Shown: piece after piece, positions 33,684 through 47,218 of the stretch
Layout: the number at the start of each line of letters is the position of its first letter
Numbering within the stretch: position 1 is the stretch's first letter
From: Costus lasius
Lineage: Eukaryota; Streptophyta; Magnoliopsida; Zingiberales; Costaceae
DNA: 64,000 bases
Assembly: GCA_027563935.2 (NCBI GenBank)
Contig: CM050451.1
Coordinates: 32,937,565-33,001,564 of the forward strand
Reading direction: 5' to 3'
The notes under the pieces: generated by a model
Seen by the model: the letters and a program-made list of their open reading frames with translations, nothing else
Told to the model about the DNA's origin: nothing
Database searches by the model: none
Program-made: the position numbers and the translations under genes

Positions 33684-35075
33684 TGATGACATGCATTGAT
33701 ATAGTATTTTTAGCATACTTTTACCATCAATTATCTCTATTTTCTATCATGTTTTTACTCATTTTGGCTTAAATCCTTTTATTTGTTCGAAATCTTCACC
33801 TCTCTTCACTTTTGTCATATTTTAGGTGAAAATAACCAAATTTTTATGGATTTTGAAAGATCCGAGTGCACGAATAGATTCCAGACGCCGAGACGAAGTC
33901 ACCTGCCAAATTTCATGAGAATTGGAGCAAGTTTGAAAAATACACCCCGGCCGTGAAAATAATCACGGCCATAATTTCTGTAGTGCTTTTTGATGTTTTT
34001 AACAGAGAGTTTTACGGCCTGCCCGTGAAAATTTTCACGACTGTAATTCCTGCCCATGAAAATTTTCACAGCCGTATTTTTAACCCAGAATTGAACAGAA
34101 GAAAATATGGCCGCCCGTGAAAATTTTTATGGCCGTAATTTTGTCCGCCAATTTCGGTTTTGACTCTGTTTTTCATCTGATTCGACCCGTTTTTGAACCA
34201 AATTTTGGGGGAAACCTAATAGAAGGATGGGGAACTATTTAAGGGATCTTTGGGCCAAGTTTGAGGATTATTTGGTGAATTTTTCAAGGCAAGAACCAAG
34301 GAGGAGGGAGATCTAGGGCATCGGGCGACGATCAACGAAAAGGCTTTGATTCCAAGGATTATTGGCGACGATATCCTTCAGGAAATATTAATCCTTGTCT
34401 TCCTTTGTCTTTTTCATATTTTTTAGCCGATTGTAATCATTAACATGGAATTTTTAAATGTGAACATGTGTAGCATGTCAGCGTAAACTCCTATTCAGGA
34501 TTAAGGGCGTAGCCCTCTTTGTTCTCATGACTTGATTGCTTTATACATCTTATGAAGTTATTTATTCTTGTTAGATTCAATTATTGTTGCATTAATCACA
34601 TGATAATTACTGGCCATGATTCTCATGTTTTAGACGTTTTAAGAAGTACTGATAAGTGAATTGAGACATCGGATCTACAATATTTGGACAAGTCGATTTG
34701 AACACGAGAGTAGATCGAATTGACTTGAGGGATCTTAGATTTATCAAAAAACTCATTGGGTTTATCTTGAGTTAATAACCACGAGAGTAGGGGATTAAGT
34801 CAGATAAACGCCGGATTGTAAATCCTTCCTAAGATTTCTTTAATTTTAATAAGTCATGAAGCATAGAGTGGTAAACCCGAAATCCTGAGCTTTCCATAAA
34901 TTGATTAAAAACCCCAGATTGCCTTTTGCCGCTTTTGTTCAGTAGTGATAAACTTCATTTTCTCTCAGATTAGTCTAGCTAACGATTTTTAGTAAGAATC
35001 AGTACTTAGCCATTGGTCCCTGTGGATCGATATTTTTATTACTTCGACGTATCCGTACACTTGTGGACCACATCA
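33684..35075 (+). repeat. G2 5' LTR
   Basis: It starts TGATGACATG and ends near TGTGGACCACATCA; the end is uncertain by about 3 bases. CTATTTAAGG at about 34228 is a possible TATA box. A palindromic GGCCGTGAAAAT array lies at 33945-34140. Confidence 0.75.
33945..34140. repeat. Palindromic CCGTGAAAATTTTCACGG array in the G2 LTR
   Basis: At least four modules pair GGCC(G)GTGAAAAT with ATTTTCACGGCC or close variants. The arrangement parallels the ACGG/CCGT array of G1 with a different core. Confidence 0.7.
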
Positions 35076-35081
35076 AGCTTT

Positions 35082-35099
35082 TGGCACCATTGCCAGGGA
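35082..35099 (+). other. G2 primer binding site
   Basis: TGGCACCATTGCCAGGGA differs at three positions from the G1 site TGGCGCCGTTGCCGGGGA. Two of the three (GC to AC, CG to CA) look like decay of methylated cytosines on one strand or the other. Confidence 0.8.
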
Positions 35100-35328
35100 C
35101 CAATTTCGTTAATATTGATTCAGTCTAAGAATTGATAGACTAGGCTTTTGTTTTGTTTATAATTCTCTTCTTTTCTGCATTTAGTGAATACTTTCTATTT
35201 TCTTCATAACCTTTGGTTGATTGTTTATGCCAAGGTGTTCTAGAAAACTATTTAAAGAAGATCCGGAACCAGAATGAACTTTTCACTCGCGCAGGAAACA
35301 ATTTGCAAAGAAGACCGAAGAATCCAAG

Positions 35329-35839
35329 ATGGGTGACGCAAACCCTCAACCGAGAACTCTTAAGGACTATGCAAATCCAAACTATCAAGGAGTTCACTCT
35401 AGTATTGTTCGCCCCAATGTTGAGGCGAATAACTTCAAAATCAAGCCTTCTCTGCTATCCATGGTTCAGCAGAACCAATTTGGAGGACTACCTTCTAAGG
35501 ACCCTAATATGCACCTTTCCATATTTCTTGAATACTGCGATACTTTGAAAATGAATGGTGTTTCCAGTGATGCTTTGAGACTAAGATTATTTCCCTTTTC
35601 TCTCAGGGATAGAGCTCGTGCATGGCTACATTCAGAACCGCCAGGTTCCATAACAACTTGGGAGGAGCTCTCCAATGCCTTTCTAGCAAAATACTTTCCC
35701 CCGAGTAAGACTGCTCATCTAAGGAACCAAATCACGGATTTTGTTCAGAGGGAAGGAGAATCACTATACGAAGCATGGGACCAATCTAAAGAACTTCAGA
35801 GGATGTGTCCGCATCACGGCCTTGAGAAGTGGGTATTAG
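35329..35839 (+). pseudogene. G2 gag, N-terminal 170 codons, cut by A3
   Basis: The frame starts MGDANPQPRTLKDYANPN and contains IKPSLLSMVQQNQFGGLPS, LRLRLFPFSLRDRARAWL, TTWEELSNAFLAKYFPP and a CPHHGLEKW block. I recognise these as the conserved capsid core of Tat/Athila gag proteins (retrotransposon gag domain). No stop occurs before the A3 insertion, which begins inside codon 171. The zinc knuckle and pol would follow beyond A3 and are not in the window. This is the capsid region that G1 lacks. Confidence 0.88.
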
Positions 35840-37514
35840 TGTTGGGGTATGCCCTTAAGGCTAATGTTTGAGGCCTTGGGATTATTTCAGTATCATGTAT
35901 AAACTCTATCTTTATAAAGGCAATGGTTGTTATTCAGGTTGTTACATCATCTGCTGCAATATGTATACTTCTGAATAATGTCTCAATGCTGTTCAGCTTG
36001 GCTAACATGCAGTATTGTCCTTAGTCGAGATATCTTGGTGAACATGAGACAGCCTTGATATGATTGAGACTAATATGTGTTCTAGTCTTATAGGATGCTT
36101 CGAGCATGGAATAAGATGTAGACTCATGGGTACATTGGATGTACTGGACAGACCCTACTTAGGATATTCAATTGCTTGTCACAATGTGAATAATCCTTAT
36201 ATGCGAACAAGTGGCATATTTCCTCTAACTTGAGATCACTTGTGTTTCTAAATGATGATTGGCATTGTTTTGAGGTAGTTCAATATCATTTGAAACATAA
36301 TGGTTATAGACTATCTTGGATAATGAACATGAGTCATGTTAGGGCACTAGTGATAGATATAGGATTGCCGTCTCCTTGATTGGAGTGTGATGTTCTATAG
36401 GGGCCCCCTGGATGAGATGATTGAGAAAGTGTATGGCCACACCCAGATGACTATGTTTCATCTGATCTAATCATTCTCATCATATTGGAATTACAGGCTT
36501 GACACGCTTGTCCAATAAGAACGTCCAGTGGCAAAGGAAACACATATGTCAAGTGACTTGGGTTCACACTTGTGCTGTGGTTTAGGTGTAGTCTTGGAAG
36601 ACTCTTTCCTTTATATCGGGAGACAGTGATGTGTTGCTAGATACCCCTCACTGATCGTGATAACGTGAGTTATCGTTACCGACATTTAAAGGAAACCCTT
36701 AGGGTCGCACAATTTGATGATATAGCTTACTTAAGTCAGATCGTGTGGACTGAATTGTTTTGGTTCAGTTTAAAGGAGTTTAAACTCTGATTGTAAGTGA
36801 GATCTGGTCTGATCATGTTTGATTGATTAGGGCTTGAGATCGGTAATCTTCGATCGAGAGATTGGATTCTAGATCGGAGAGATCAAGAGCATCAAGAGAT
36901 GAATGGTCAGATCTTAAGCCTTTTGGTTTAATGTGATCTGGATCAAGGCTTGGCTTAATTTGGTCCTTGAACCAAATGAAATGAACCGGCTCATCAAGTG
37001 AGCGCATGGTTCAAGGGGAGAGGAAATTGCGATCGTTCACTTGGTGTGAACACATGATCGCATGTGGTGGCTTGCTATTTTTAGAAGCCATGATCTCAAA
37101 ATGAGACCACGCCTCACGTTCGAAGAGGTCTCCTATTCTCGCCTCTCGCCCCCTTTGCTCACGACGACTCTCATGTGTGAGTGTTGACGACAAGAGAAGG
37201 ATTCGACCAAGCCAGAAAGATCATCTCTTCTCCCTTCACGCGATCAGGAGACCTTGGAGCCTTGCTAGCACAAGGATCGACAAGGAGTAGGCGATCACCC
37301 ATCTTGTGTGCGCCACCTTTGGAGGAGAGCCACATCGCCCTCTTCTTCCAAGACGCCATCCAAGAAATGGCACTGGTATGATCTCTCTGTTGATCTATAC
37401 AAACTCTTAAGTTGATCATATGACATGCATGCGATCCTAGGAAACCCTAGATTCCGCCCATGCAAATTTTTATATGCGCATGCTTTAGGGTTTCGCCCCT
37501 TTAGGGAACTTTCA
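35840..37514 (+). repeat. A3 5' LTR
   Basis: It starts TGTTGGGG and ends GGGAACTTTCA (1675 bases). The five bases before it are ATTAG. It is directly joined to leader sequence with no primer site. Confidence 0.92.
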
Positions 37515-37801
37515 GATGAAGGGGAATCGCACGGGTTGGCGATTGGCAGGGATTGCCTACCAGAGATTAGTGCTTGTACTCTCTGTGCATCTTATCTCGC
37601 CTGAGCGGGACGCGGAGACCAAGTATGAAATCTGGATCCCATCTCACTAAAAGAGTGTTACTCTTTCGGGCTATTTTGCTGGATTTTTCAGCCAGATAAA
37701 ATAGTGAGAAAAGAATCATTCTTAAGTCCTGAATTGATTCTAACATTGATACTGACCTTGCTGTTCTTGCATTGTTGTAGATTACTGCAGCAACGAACAC
37801 C
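37515..37801 (+). other. A3 leader remnant
   Basis: The LTR end is followed immediately by GATGAAGGGGAATCG, which in A1 lies about 1.5 kb further on (8940). The primer site, tRNA-like fragment and both stem-loops are therefore deleted. The last 290 bases of the leader remain. Confidence 0.85.
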
Positions 37802-38743
37802 ACAGCGTTCAATGTGCGATCCCTACTGGAAAGGGAGAAGTTTGCTGGGCCAAACTTCTCAGACTGGTACGGACACCTTAAGATTGTTCTTAAGGCTGAG
37901 AGGAAACTGTATGTCCTCGAGACGGCTATACCGCCTCAATCCGCAGCGAACGCCGCAAGGGCGGTTCGGGAAGCTTATGAGAAGCATGTCAATGATAGCA
38001 TTGATGTCGCTTGCCTTATGCTAGCGTCTATGACGCCACAGCTGCAGCGTCAGCATGAGGATTTATCTGCTATAGAAATTATAGCAAACCTCAAGCTGCT
38101 GTATGCTGCACAGGCAAGGACTGAACGCTATAATTTGACGAAACTTTTCTTTCAGAGCAAACTGACTGAAGGGAGTCCAGTGGGAGATCACGTGCTCAAG
38201 ATGATTGGGTACAAAGAGGCTCTAGAGAAACTGGGACACACCATCAATCAGGAGCTTGTTGTAGATATCATCTTGCAGTCTCTCCCGGCCTCTTTCGATC
38301 CGTTCATTATTAATTTTAATATGAACAAGATCGACTGTACCCCGACAGAGTTACTGAATATGCTCTTGACTACAGAGCAGACTCAGTCTCGTGAGAAGGG
38401 AACGCCTTCATCCTCTGTCCTAATGTTTCCTTCCAGGAACAAGAAGAAGGGGAAGAAGGGCAAAGCCCCTGTCAAGAGCTACAACAAGGCTCTGAAACAA
38501 AAGCTCAAGCGGTCAAAGGAATACAGATGTTTCCATTGTGGCCAGCTGGGTCACTGGAAAAAGGACTGTAAAGCGCTCCAAGGAGATAAGAAGGGAAGCA
38601 ACTCTTTCGCTTCTGGCTCAGGTATTTATGTGACTGAAGTCATGTTATCTTCCTCTATTTCATGGGTATTGGACACTACATGTGGAGTTCACATTTGTTC
38701 AAATGTACAGGAACTCAAGAGAAGAAGACAGGTGGGACAGCAT
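37802..38743 (+). pseudogene. A3 copia gag and protease part, start codon lost
   Basis: The frame is collinear with A1 gag, including the CCHC knuckle, but the ATG AGC start is replaced by ACA GCG. The protease triad reads DTTCG instead of DTACG. It runs without a stop until the A4 insertion at 38744. The reading continues at 50599 after A4. With the missing primer site, this copy cannot be mobile. Confidence 0.92.
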
Positions 38744-40446
38744 TGAAAGTCCCCCTCAAGGGGGAGCGCAAGGGGGTGAAACCCTAAAGGGGGGGGGGGC
38801 GCATATAATATTTTAGGGGTGTCACCCTCAAGACCGCATGTAGATCATATGATTAACTCATTGCATAAACGAAAAGATCTCAAAGGGATCATACCAACGC
38901 CATTGGATTGGTTGTCGGCTTGGAAGCAAAGATCAAGAGAGATCTTCTCCAAAGATGACGCACACAAAGTGATGTCGCCTACCCCTTGTGATCCTTGTGC
39001 TAGCAAGATTCTTCAAGGGTCCTTGCCGTATGGAAGGGAAGAGAACTTCTTGCTTGGCGAGACTTCCTTCTCTTGTTTTCGTCAAATTGCTCACCACCGA
39101 AAGGGGGAAGCCTTCACAAGAGAGGATCCGGCGAGAGAGTAACCTCTCACACTAATGTGGAGGCGTTACATACATTCCATTTGGAAACCGAATTCCCAAA
39201 ATGGAAAGTAGTCAAGGCTCATGCGTTCACCCTTAAGTGAACCAAGCGCTTATCTCATCTCCCATGAACCATGCGCTCATTCATGAGCCGGTTCAATGTC
39301 GGTTTGGTCCAAGACCAATTAACCCAAGCCATATGGTCTAGATCACAATAAACCCTAAAGGTTCAAGATCTAACCGTTCATTTCTTGATGCCCCTGATCT
39401 CACCGATCTAGCATCAACTCTCTCGATCAAAGCTTACCGATCTCAAGCCCTAATCAATCAAACATGATCAGACCAGATCTCACTTATAATCAGAGATTAA
39501 ATCCCTTCAAACTGAACCCAAACAATTCAGTCCACACGATCTGACTTAAGTAAGCCATATCATCAAATTGTGCGACCCTGAGGGTTTTCTTTAAATGTCG
39601 GTAACGATAACTTACGTTATCACGATCAGTGAGGGGTATCTAGCAACACATCACTGTCTCCCGATATAAAAGAAAGAGTCTTCCAAGACTACACCCAAAC
39701 CACAGCACAAGTGTGAATCCACTTCACTAGGCATACATGTATCCTTTGCCACTGGATGTTCTTATTGGACAAGCATGTCAAGCCTGTAGCTCCAATATGA
39801 TGAGCATGATTAGACCAAATGAACATAGTCACCTGGGTATGGCCATACACTTTCTCAATCATCTCATTTAGGGGGGGGGGGGCCTTTAGAACATCACACT
39901 CCTTAAACAAGGAGACGGCAATCCTATATCTATCACTAGTGTCCTAACCTAACTCATGAACATTATCCAAGATAGTCTATAACCATTATGTTTCAAATGA
40001 TATTGAACTACCTCAAAACAATGACAATCATCATTTAGAAGCACAAGTGATCTCAAGTCAAAGGACATGTGCCACTTGTTGCAAACAGGATTATTCACAT
40101 TGTGACAAGCAATTGAATATCCTAGTAGGGTTTGTCCAGTACATCCAATGTACCCATGAGTCTACATCTTATTCCATGCTCGAAGCCTCCTATAAGATTA
40201 GAACACATATTAGTCTCAATCATATCAAGGCTGTCTCATGTTCACCAAGATATCTCGACTAAGGACTTTACAGCATGTCAGCCCAGCTGAACAGCTTTGA
40301 GACATTATTCAGAAGTACACTTATTGCAACAGACAATGTAACATACTGAATAACAACCATTGCCTTTATAAACATAAGAGTTTATATACATGATACTCAT
40401 AGAATCCTAAGGCCTCAAACATTAGCCTTAAGGGCATACCCTAACA
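38744..40446 (-). repeat. A4 3' LTR
   Basis: Plus-strand ends are TGAAAGTCCCC and CCCTAACA. It carries homopolymer G runs of 11 (38789-38799) and 12 (39871-39882) on the plus strand. Confidence 0.95.
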
Positions 40447-40466
40447 ATCTCCCACTTGCACTTAAT

Positions 40467-43400
40467 CTAATGGTTGAGAAATCTCAAACCCATATTATTA
40501 CAGTGCTTCTCATGCTTCTGCTGCGCCAGAGGCTTGGTAAGCGGGTCAGCCAGATTGTCATCTGTATGAACCTTGCAGATTTTGATCTCACCACGATCAA
40601 TGATCTCCCGGATCAAGTGAAACCGTCTCTGTATGTGCTTGGACTTCTGGTGCGACCGTGGTTCCTTTGCTTGTGCTATTGCTCCAGTGTTATCACAGAA
40701 GATAACCAAAGGATCTGCACTCGAAGGAATGACACCAAGTTCCTTAATGAACTTACGAATCTACACTGCCTCCTTGGATGCTTCCGAGGCTGCAACATAC
40801 TCGGCTTCTGTTGTGGAATCAGCAACAGTAGACTGTTTGAAACTCTTCCACACCACTGCTCCACCATTCAAGCTAAAAACATAGCCTGATTGCGATCGGA
40901 AATCGTCCTGGTCCGACTGGAACGAAGCGTCAGTATATCCTTCTATACTGAGTTCTTCCTGACCACCATATATCAAGAACATATCTTTGGTCCTCCGCAG
41001 ATATTTCAAAATGTTCTTGACCGCAATCCAGTGTGCCTGACCTGGATTACTTTGGAATCGACTGGTCACGCTTAACCCGTAAGCGACGTCTCGGCGAGTA
41101 CATAACATCGCATACATAATGGACCCAATAGCCGAAGCATAAGGCGTATTGTCCATTTCATCTTTCTCAGTCTGTGTTTGTGGACACTGACTCTTCGAAA
41201 GATTCAGACCATGTCTGACTGGAAGATATCCTCTTTTAGAATTCTCTAAATGAAATCTCTCCAGGACTTTATCGATGTAAGTACTCTGGCACAGCCCGAG
41301 AAGCCTTTTAGATCTATCCCAGTAGATCTTCACACCTAATACATAGGCTGCTTCTCCTAGATCTTTCATCTGGAAACATTTCCTTAACCATGCTTTGACA
41401 GCATGCAGTTCCGGAATATCGTTTCCAATGATTAAGATATCATCGACATAGAGGACTAGGAAAGTAATTACGCTCCCACTAAACCTCTTATATACACACG
41501 GGTCATCTTCATTTTTGATGAAACCAAATTCAGATATTGATTCATCAAAACGAATATTCCAGCTTCTAGATGCTTGTTTAAGTCCATAAATGGACTTCTT
41601 TAACTTGCATATTTTATGACGATCTGATGGATTGGTGAAACCTTCAGGTTGTGTCATATACACATCCTCATCCAATTTTCCATTAAGGAAAGCAGTCTTC
41701 ACATCCATCTGCCAGATCTCATAATCGTAATATGCTGCTATCGCGAAAAGAATCCGAATAGACTTGAACATGGCTACAGGAGAGAAAGTTTCATCATAAT
41801 CTATCCCGTAGATTTGTTTGAAACCTTTCGCAACTAGCCTGCCTTTATAGGTAACCACATTACCATCCATGTCAATCTTCTTCTTGAAGATCCATTTACA
41901 GCCTATAGGGATTACTCCCGGAGGCGGCTCAACCAAATCCCAGACTTGGTTATCTGACATGGAGTTCATCTCGGCTCGCAAAGCTTCAAGCCATCTAGCT
42001 TACTCCGGTCCACTGACCGCATCCGCATAAGTTAGGGGTTCATCATGATCAATGATGTAGACTCCGTCATAGCGCTCAGGCTGTCGACGGATCCTTCCCG
42101 ATCTACGCGGTCCCCGTGATATCTGAGCCTCAGGTTGTTCAATAACCTGCTCTACCGGCTCATGCACATCCAACTGTGCTTGACTACTTTGTCCTTCCTC
42201 TGGATTCTCATCCAGCTTTATTTCTCTCCCACTGGCCTCTTGCAGAAGAAACTCCTTCTCAAGAAAAATGGCCGTCCGAGCAACAAATACTTTGTTCTCT
42301 TTGGGATCGTAGAAATAATAACCCTTAGTTTCCTTAGGGTAACCGACAAAGACACATTTCTCAGATCTGCTCTCCAGTTTCCCAGAGGCGAGCTTTTTGA
42401 CATAAGCCTCGCAACCCCAGATCTTTATAAATGTCAAGCTCGGCTGTTTCCCATACCATAATTCATATGGAGTCTTTGAAACTGCCTTGGATGGCACTCG
42501 GTTTAGTACCTTTGCAGCTGTTTCTAGTGCAAATCCCCAAAAGGAGTAAGGTAGAGTAGCCTGACTCATCATAGAACGAACCATATCAAGTAACGTTCTA
42601 TTTCTCCTCTCGGACACACCATTCCATTGCGGTGTTCCTGGCGGAGTGAGCTGTGAGATAATCCCACACTCTTTTAGATAGTCAGTAAACGCATGACTCA
42701 AGTATTCTCCACCTCGATCAGAACGAAGTGCCTTGATATTTCGGCCTAGCTGATTTTGTACTTCATTTTTGAACTCTTTGAACTTGTCAAAAGATTCACT
42801 CTTATGTCTCATAAGATAGACATAACCATATCTACTGAAATCATCAGTAAAGGTAATGAAGTAGTGATAGCCACCTCTGGCATGTTTACTAAATGGCCCA
42901 AACACATCACTGTGTATAAGGTCAAGTAAACCTGAAGCCCTTTGACCTTTGTGAGGAAAAGGAGCCTTCGTCATTTTACCCATTAAACAAGCTTTGCATG
43001 TATCAATCTCCTCATAGGAGAATGATCCCAGCAGTCCATGATCATGCAACCGCTTAATGCGTTTCTTATTAATATGGCCTAAACGACTATGCCATAACAA
43101 GGTGCTGTCATCAGCATACTTGGCTTTCTTATTATCAATGTTTTGTATAGAATATTCCATGTCCAACATGAATAACCCATTGTTAATTGAACCAGTAGCA
43201 TAAACAATATTATCAAGAGTAAGATAACACTTTGAAATCTTGCATTCAAAGGAAAACCCTTTCCTGACAAGAGCAGGAATAGAGATAATATTTTTGGTAA
43301 TACTGGGTACAAAGTAACAATTGTTTAATTCTAATACAATGCCAGATGGTAATGAGATGTAATAATCCCCTACAGCAACAGCAGCAACCCGTGCCCCGTT

Positions 43401-44351
43401 TCCAACTCGTAGGTCCACCTCATGCTATCCCACCTGCCTTCTTCTCTTGAGTTCCTGTACATTTGAACAAATGTGAACTCCACATGCAGTGTCCAACACC
43501 CATGAAATAGAAGAAGAGGATATCATGACTTCAGTCACAAATATACCTGAGCCAGAAGCGATGCTTCCCTTCTTGTCTCCTTGGAGCGCTTTACAGTCCT
43601 TTTTCCAGTGACCCAGCTGGCCACAGTGGAAACATCTGTTGTCCTTTGACCGCTTCACCTTCTGTTTTAGAGCCTTACTGTAGTTCTTGACAGGGGCTTT
43701 GCCCTTCTTCCCCTTCTTCTTGTTCCTAGAAGGAAACATCAAGACAGAGGTTGAAGGCTTTCCCTTCAGAGTCTCCTCAGTAGTGAAGAGCATATTCAGC
43801 AGCTCTGCCGGAGTACAATCGATTTTGTTCATATTAAAGTTAATGATGAACGCATCGAAAGAGGGCGGGAGAGACTGCAGAATAATGTCTACAGCAAGCT
43901 CCTGATTGATGGTATGCCCCAGTTTCTCCAGAGCCTCCTTGTGCCCAATCATCTTGAGCACGTGAGCTCCCACTGGGCTCCCTTCAGCCAGTTTGCTCTG
44001 AAAGAAAAGCTTGGTCAAATTATAACGTTCTGTCCTCGCCTGTGCAGCATACAGCATCTTGAGGTTCGCTATAATTTCTATAGCAGACATATCCTCATGC
44101 TGACGCTGCAGCGGTGGCGTCATAGACGCTAGCATCAGGCAAGCGACATCAATGCTATCATTGACGTGCTTTCCATAGGCATCGCGAACCGCCCTTGCGG
44201 CGTTCGCAGCGGGTTGAGGCGGCACAGCCGTCTCGAGGACATACAATTTCCTCTCTGCCTTAAGAACAATCTTAAGGTGTCCGTACCAGTCCGAGAAGTT
44301 TGGCCCAGCAAACTTCTCCCTTTCCAGTAGGGATCGCACATTGAAGCTCAT
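40467..44351 (-). pseudogene. A4 copia gag-pol, three premature stops
   Basis: It has the same 3885-base length and the same domains as A1: CCHC knuckle, DTACG protease, HHCC/DD35E integrase, YVDD reverse transcriptase and RNase H. On the minus strand the stops are TAG at 43425-43427 (after the protease active site), TAA at 42000-42002 (integrase/RT linker, replacing serine) and TAG at 40761-40763 (RNase H, replacing tryptophan). Start ATG 44351 is the family start. No frameshift separates it from A1 or A5. Confidence 0.94.
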
Positions 44352-45830
44352 GGTGTTCGTTGCTGCAGGAATCTACAACAATGCAAGAATAGCAAGGTCA
44401 GTATCAATGTTTAGAATCAATCCAGGACTTAAGAAAGATTCTTTTCTCACTATTTTGTCTGACTGAAAAATCCATTAAACAGTCCGAAAGAGTAACACTC
44501 TTTTAGTGAGATGGGATCCAGATTTCATACTTGGTCTCCGCGTCCCGCTCAGGCGAGATAAGATGCACAGAGAGTACAAGTACTAATTTCTGGTAGGCAG
44601 TCCCTGCCAATCGCCAACCCGTGCGATTCCCCTTCATCTGGGCAATCCAGCAGACTGTGCCAACTGAGTTGGTACAACACAGTCTCTGATCCCACAGATG
44701 GCTGCCTCCATGTGCTACCATATGCGCCACATATGTAGCCTACATGGTCAAGCTGACCCGACCTACTCCCTGGACCACCACGTGCTATGCTGAGCAACGA
44801 GAAGCGATAAATCCCTTCTCTGTAACACGCAGGTGAAATCCCGCACCGTCTGAAGATAGATGGACGTGCCCACTGAGTGGGTACAACACGGCTCCAACGA
44901 TAGTCAGAACAGTGAGGTTTCGCGTCAGAAGGCATTACGTGCTTGATATTTTAGCGTTGGATTTTAACGGTCTTTTATCTTCTTACTATCAGGCAAATCC
45001 TATGGCTATAGCAGAAGATAAATAACTCATGCAATTCTAAGTATTTAGAAAATAAAAGAAAGCATGGATCTTATGTGGTAAAAGCCCATAGAGCCTAAGT
45101 AAGACCTTAAATCAACTTAAGTCTTTACTTGCTCTTCTTGGGTCTTTTGCATCTCATCTGGTCCAACCCAGGGCCCTAGCGCTCAATGCAGCTCAGGTGC
45201 GCCCACCAGCTGAATGCTCCTCTGCGATGTGTGCTTTTGTGCTCTTGTCTAATTAAAATACATTTTAATCTATCTAGACAAGTTTGACTCGCAGGTCAAT
45301 TATACAATAAATTAATTAAAAATGTGATTCGCAGATCACAAAAATAATAATTTACCAGGCTCGCAGGCCCCAGCACAGCACACATTAAAAGGGCAACCCA
45401 CATAAGATTAAATAAACAAGCATCTTGGCATCATTCAATCAACATGTGATCCATAGACAAAATAAAATTTTTGAAATCCCATTGGAATCAATTTTACTTG
45501 TCTTATGTGCCCTACTACCTTACAACGGTCCATTAATAGGGATCCACTCATCCATCTAGTCAGATCCACTGCCCTTGCATGCACCAAGTCCTAACTGACT
45601 TGAGTTGACCTAATGGTCAACCATGCATGCGCCAAGGGCTGAACAACCTCATGAGTTCTGGCAAGCGGGTGTGACCCCGGGCCTAACTCAAGAGTGTTCG
45701 TTGGTTGTCTCAACCAGACCTCGCTACACGCCTGTCCGCAGTCGACCTATAGCCACCTCGTGCTTGCGCACAGGTGCCATCTGGTCGACCCATCTAGGCT
45801 GTCAGATGGTCTGATCAGACTGGTTGGATC
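44352..45830 (-). other. A4 leader, gag-proximal part
   Basis: It contains the twin stem-loops at 44653-44684 and 44865-44890. As in A2 the tRNA-like fragment is missing. The solo LTR D interrupts it at 45830. Confidence 0.75.
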
Positions 45831-46708
45831 TGTCACATCCCGTTATCTTAACCCCAAACAAGCAACACAAATTATAGAGAAACAGGATGTTATCATACAA
45901 GATCGATTCACATGCTAGGTAAAACCAAGTTCAAGAAATCACGATCTGAAAATTTTCAAGAATCCATACATAGAATCTCAGCGAAAACACAATTTCAGAA
46001 ATGTACCTGCCACCACGCAATACTTGCACTAGACATATGCAAGTTCACATTTATATCAAATCCGATTGCAAAAATACCAATCGACTCAAATTCAAAGCAA
46101 AGCCACAAAATCGATTCTATAAACTCATGAAACTAACATGAATAATACCAAACACCGAAACCAGGCCAAAGCCCGCGGTGACACAAAAATCAAAACTTAA
46201 AACTGCCACAACCGGCAACACAAGTTCACATAATTCGGCCACAACCGGCCCCAGTTAATTAAGCACAAAAGTCTTATACATTAACCAGCATAATATCCAT
46301 ATCAACGCTAACTCAAGAAATGCGCCCATGCTCTACACCTGAAAATAGTGAGGGAGTGAGCTACACAGCCCAGTGAGTGGATAGTCTCAAACGACCATCC
46401 ATAACATACACTCAAAAATACATGCAGATTATTTTAAAAACATTTAACAGAATATCATGTCAACATATAACAAAATTAAAGGACAGAACTCATATAAAAC
46501 AATCAGGTGTAAACTGCTAAGACATCATTGTCACCAAAGAGTAACCAGGGTTCTAGAGCTATACTCTAAACCAATTAATGACTTAATTGTTCTAGTTGTC
46601 CAGCATATTCAAGAGTGACCATTATGGTCCAACCCGGCTTTGGCCTAAGCACTGGGAGAGGCCTGCAAATCACATGCAACATATATACATGGACAGTGTG
46701 TAGACTCA

Positions 46709-46835
46709 AGAGGTAATCCCCACCCGGTCAAGATGTGATACCTTGATCTACACCACCCCATAATCACAAAAATCTAAGCGTCTAAGAGTGATGACATCAA
46801 GAGGTGGCCCCTGTCCGACCAAGACATGGCACTTT
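46709..46835. repeat. Two-copy 90 bp repeat in D
   Basis: Two units share AGAGGT, CCC, a CCGGTCAAGATGTG or CCGACCAAGACATGG block and a following CTTG or TTTG. They lie about 90 bases apart. Confidence 0.4.
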
Positions 46836-47116
46836 GCGTCTTATATCACTCGTTCTCCCAAAGGGTTCCTTAACTGGACAACACCAGACACATCTTATAT
46901 CTTATTTCACAAAAGTGGACTCCTAAGTGTCAACTAAACTCTAGGATAGTCATTTTTATCACAATAATCACATCAGGCAGGCTGAACAACAACCCCCTCA
47001 CATATCACAATACAGGGCTGAAATCTCCAACCCTTAACATATCACATATAGACTATCCCCTTGAGTACACAGTTACACTTAGCCTTAGTCCTAACCATTC
47101 CATGATCACAACACAT

Positions 47117-47218
47117 ATTATTCGAAAATCACATAACCACATAATATTCGAAAATCACATAACCACATAATATTCAAAAATCACATAATCACATAATATT
47201 CAAAAATCACATAATCAC
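47117..47218. repeat. 26 bp tandem repeat in D, about four copies
   Basis: The units at 47141, 47167 and 47193 are ATAATATTC(G/A)AAAATCACATAA(C/T)CAC, preceded by a partial unit at 47117. Confidence 0.8.

Larger units (their letters stand above)
33684..35839 (+). mobile_element. Gypsy element G2 (Tat/Athila type), 5' part
   Basis: LTR, primer site and a gag start are present in the right order. The element is interrupted at 35839 by A3, and the remainder lies outside the window. LTR start TGATGACA and the LTR end closely resemble G1, so both belong to related lineages. Confidence 0.88.

Noticed and set aside
33684..33700. Target duplication for G2
   Set aside because: The right end of G2 is outside the window, so no duplication can be confirmed.
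35840..37514. A3 LTR read as a solo LTR
   Set aside because: It is followed directly by family A leader and gag in the correct orientation, so it is the 5' LTR of a deleted element.
47117..47218. CRISPR-like array
   Set aside because: The units are contiguous 26 bp tandem repeats without spacers, inside a plant LTR.
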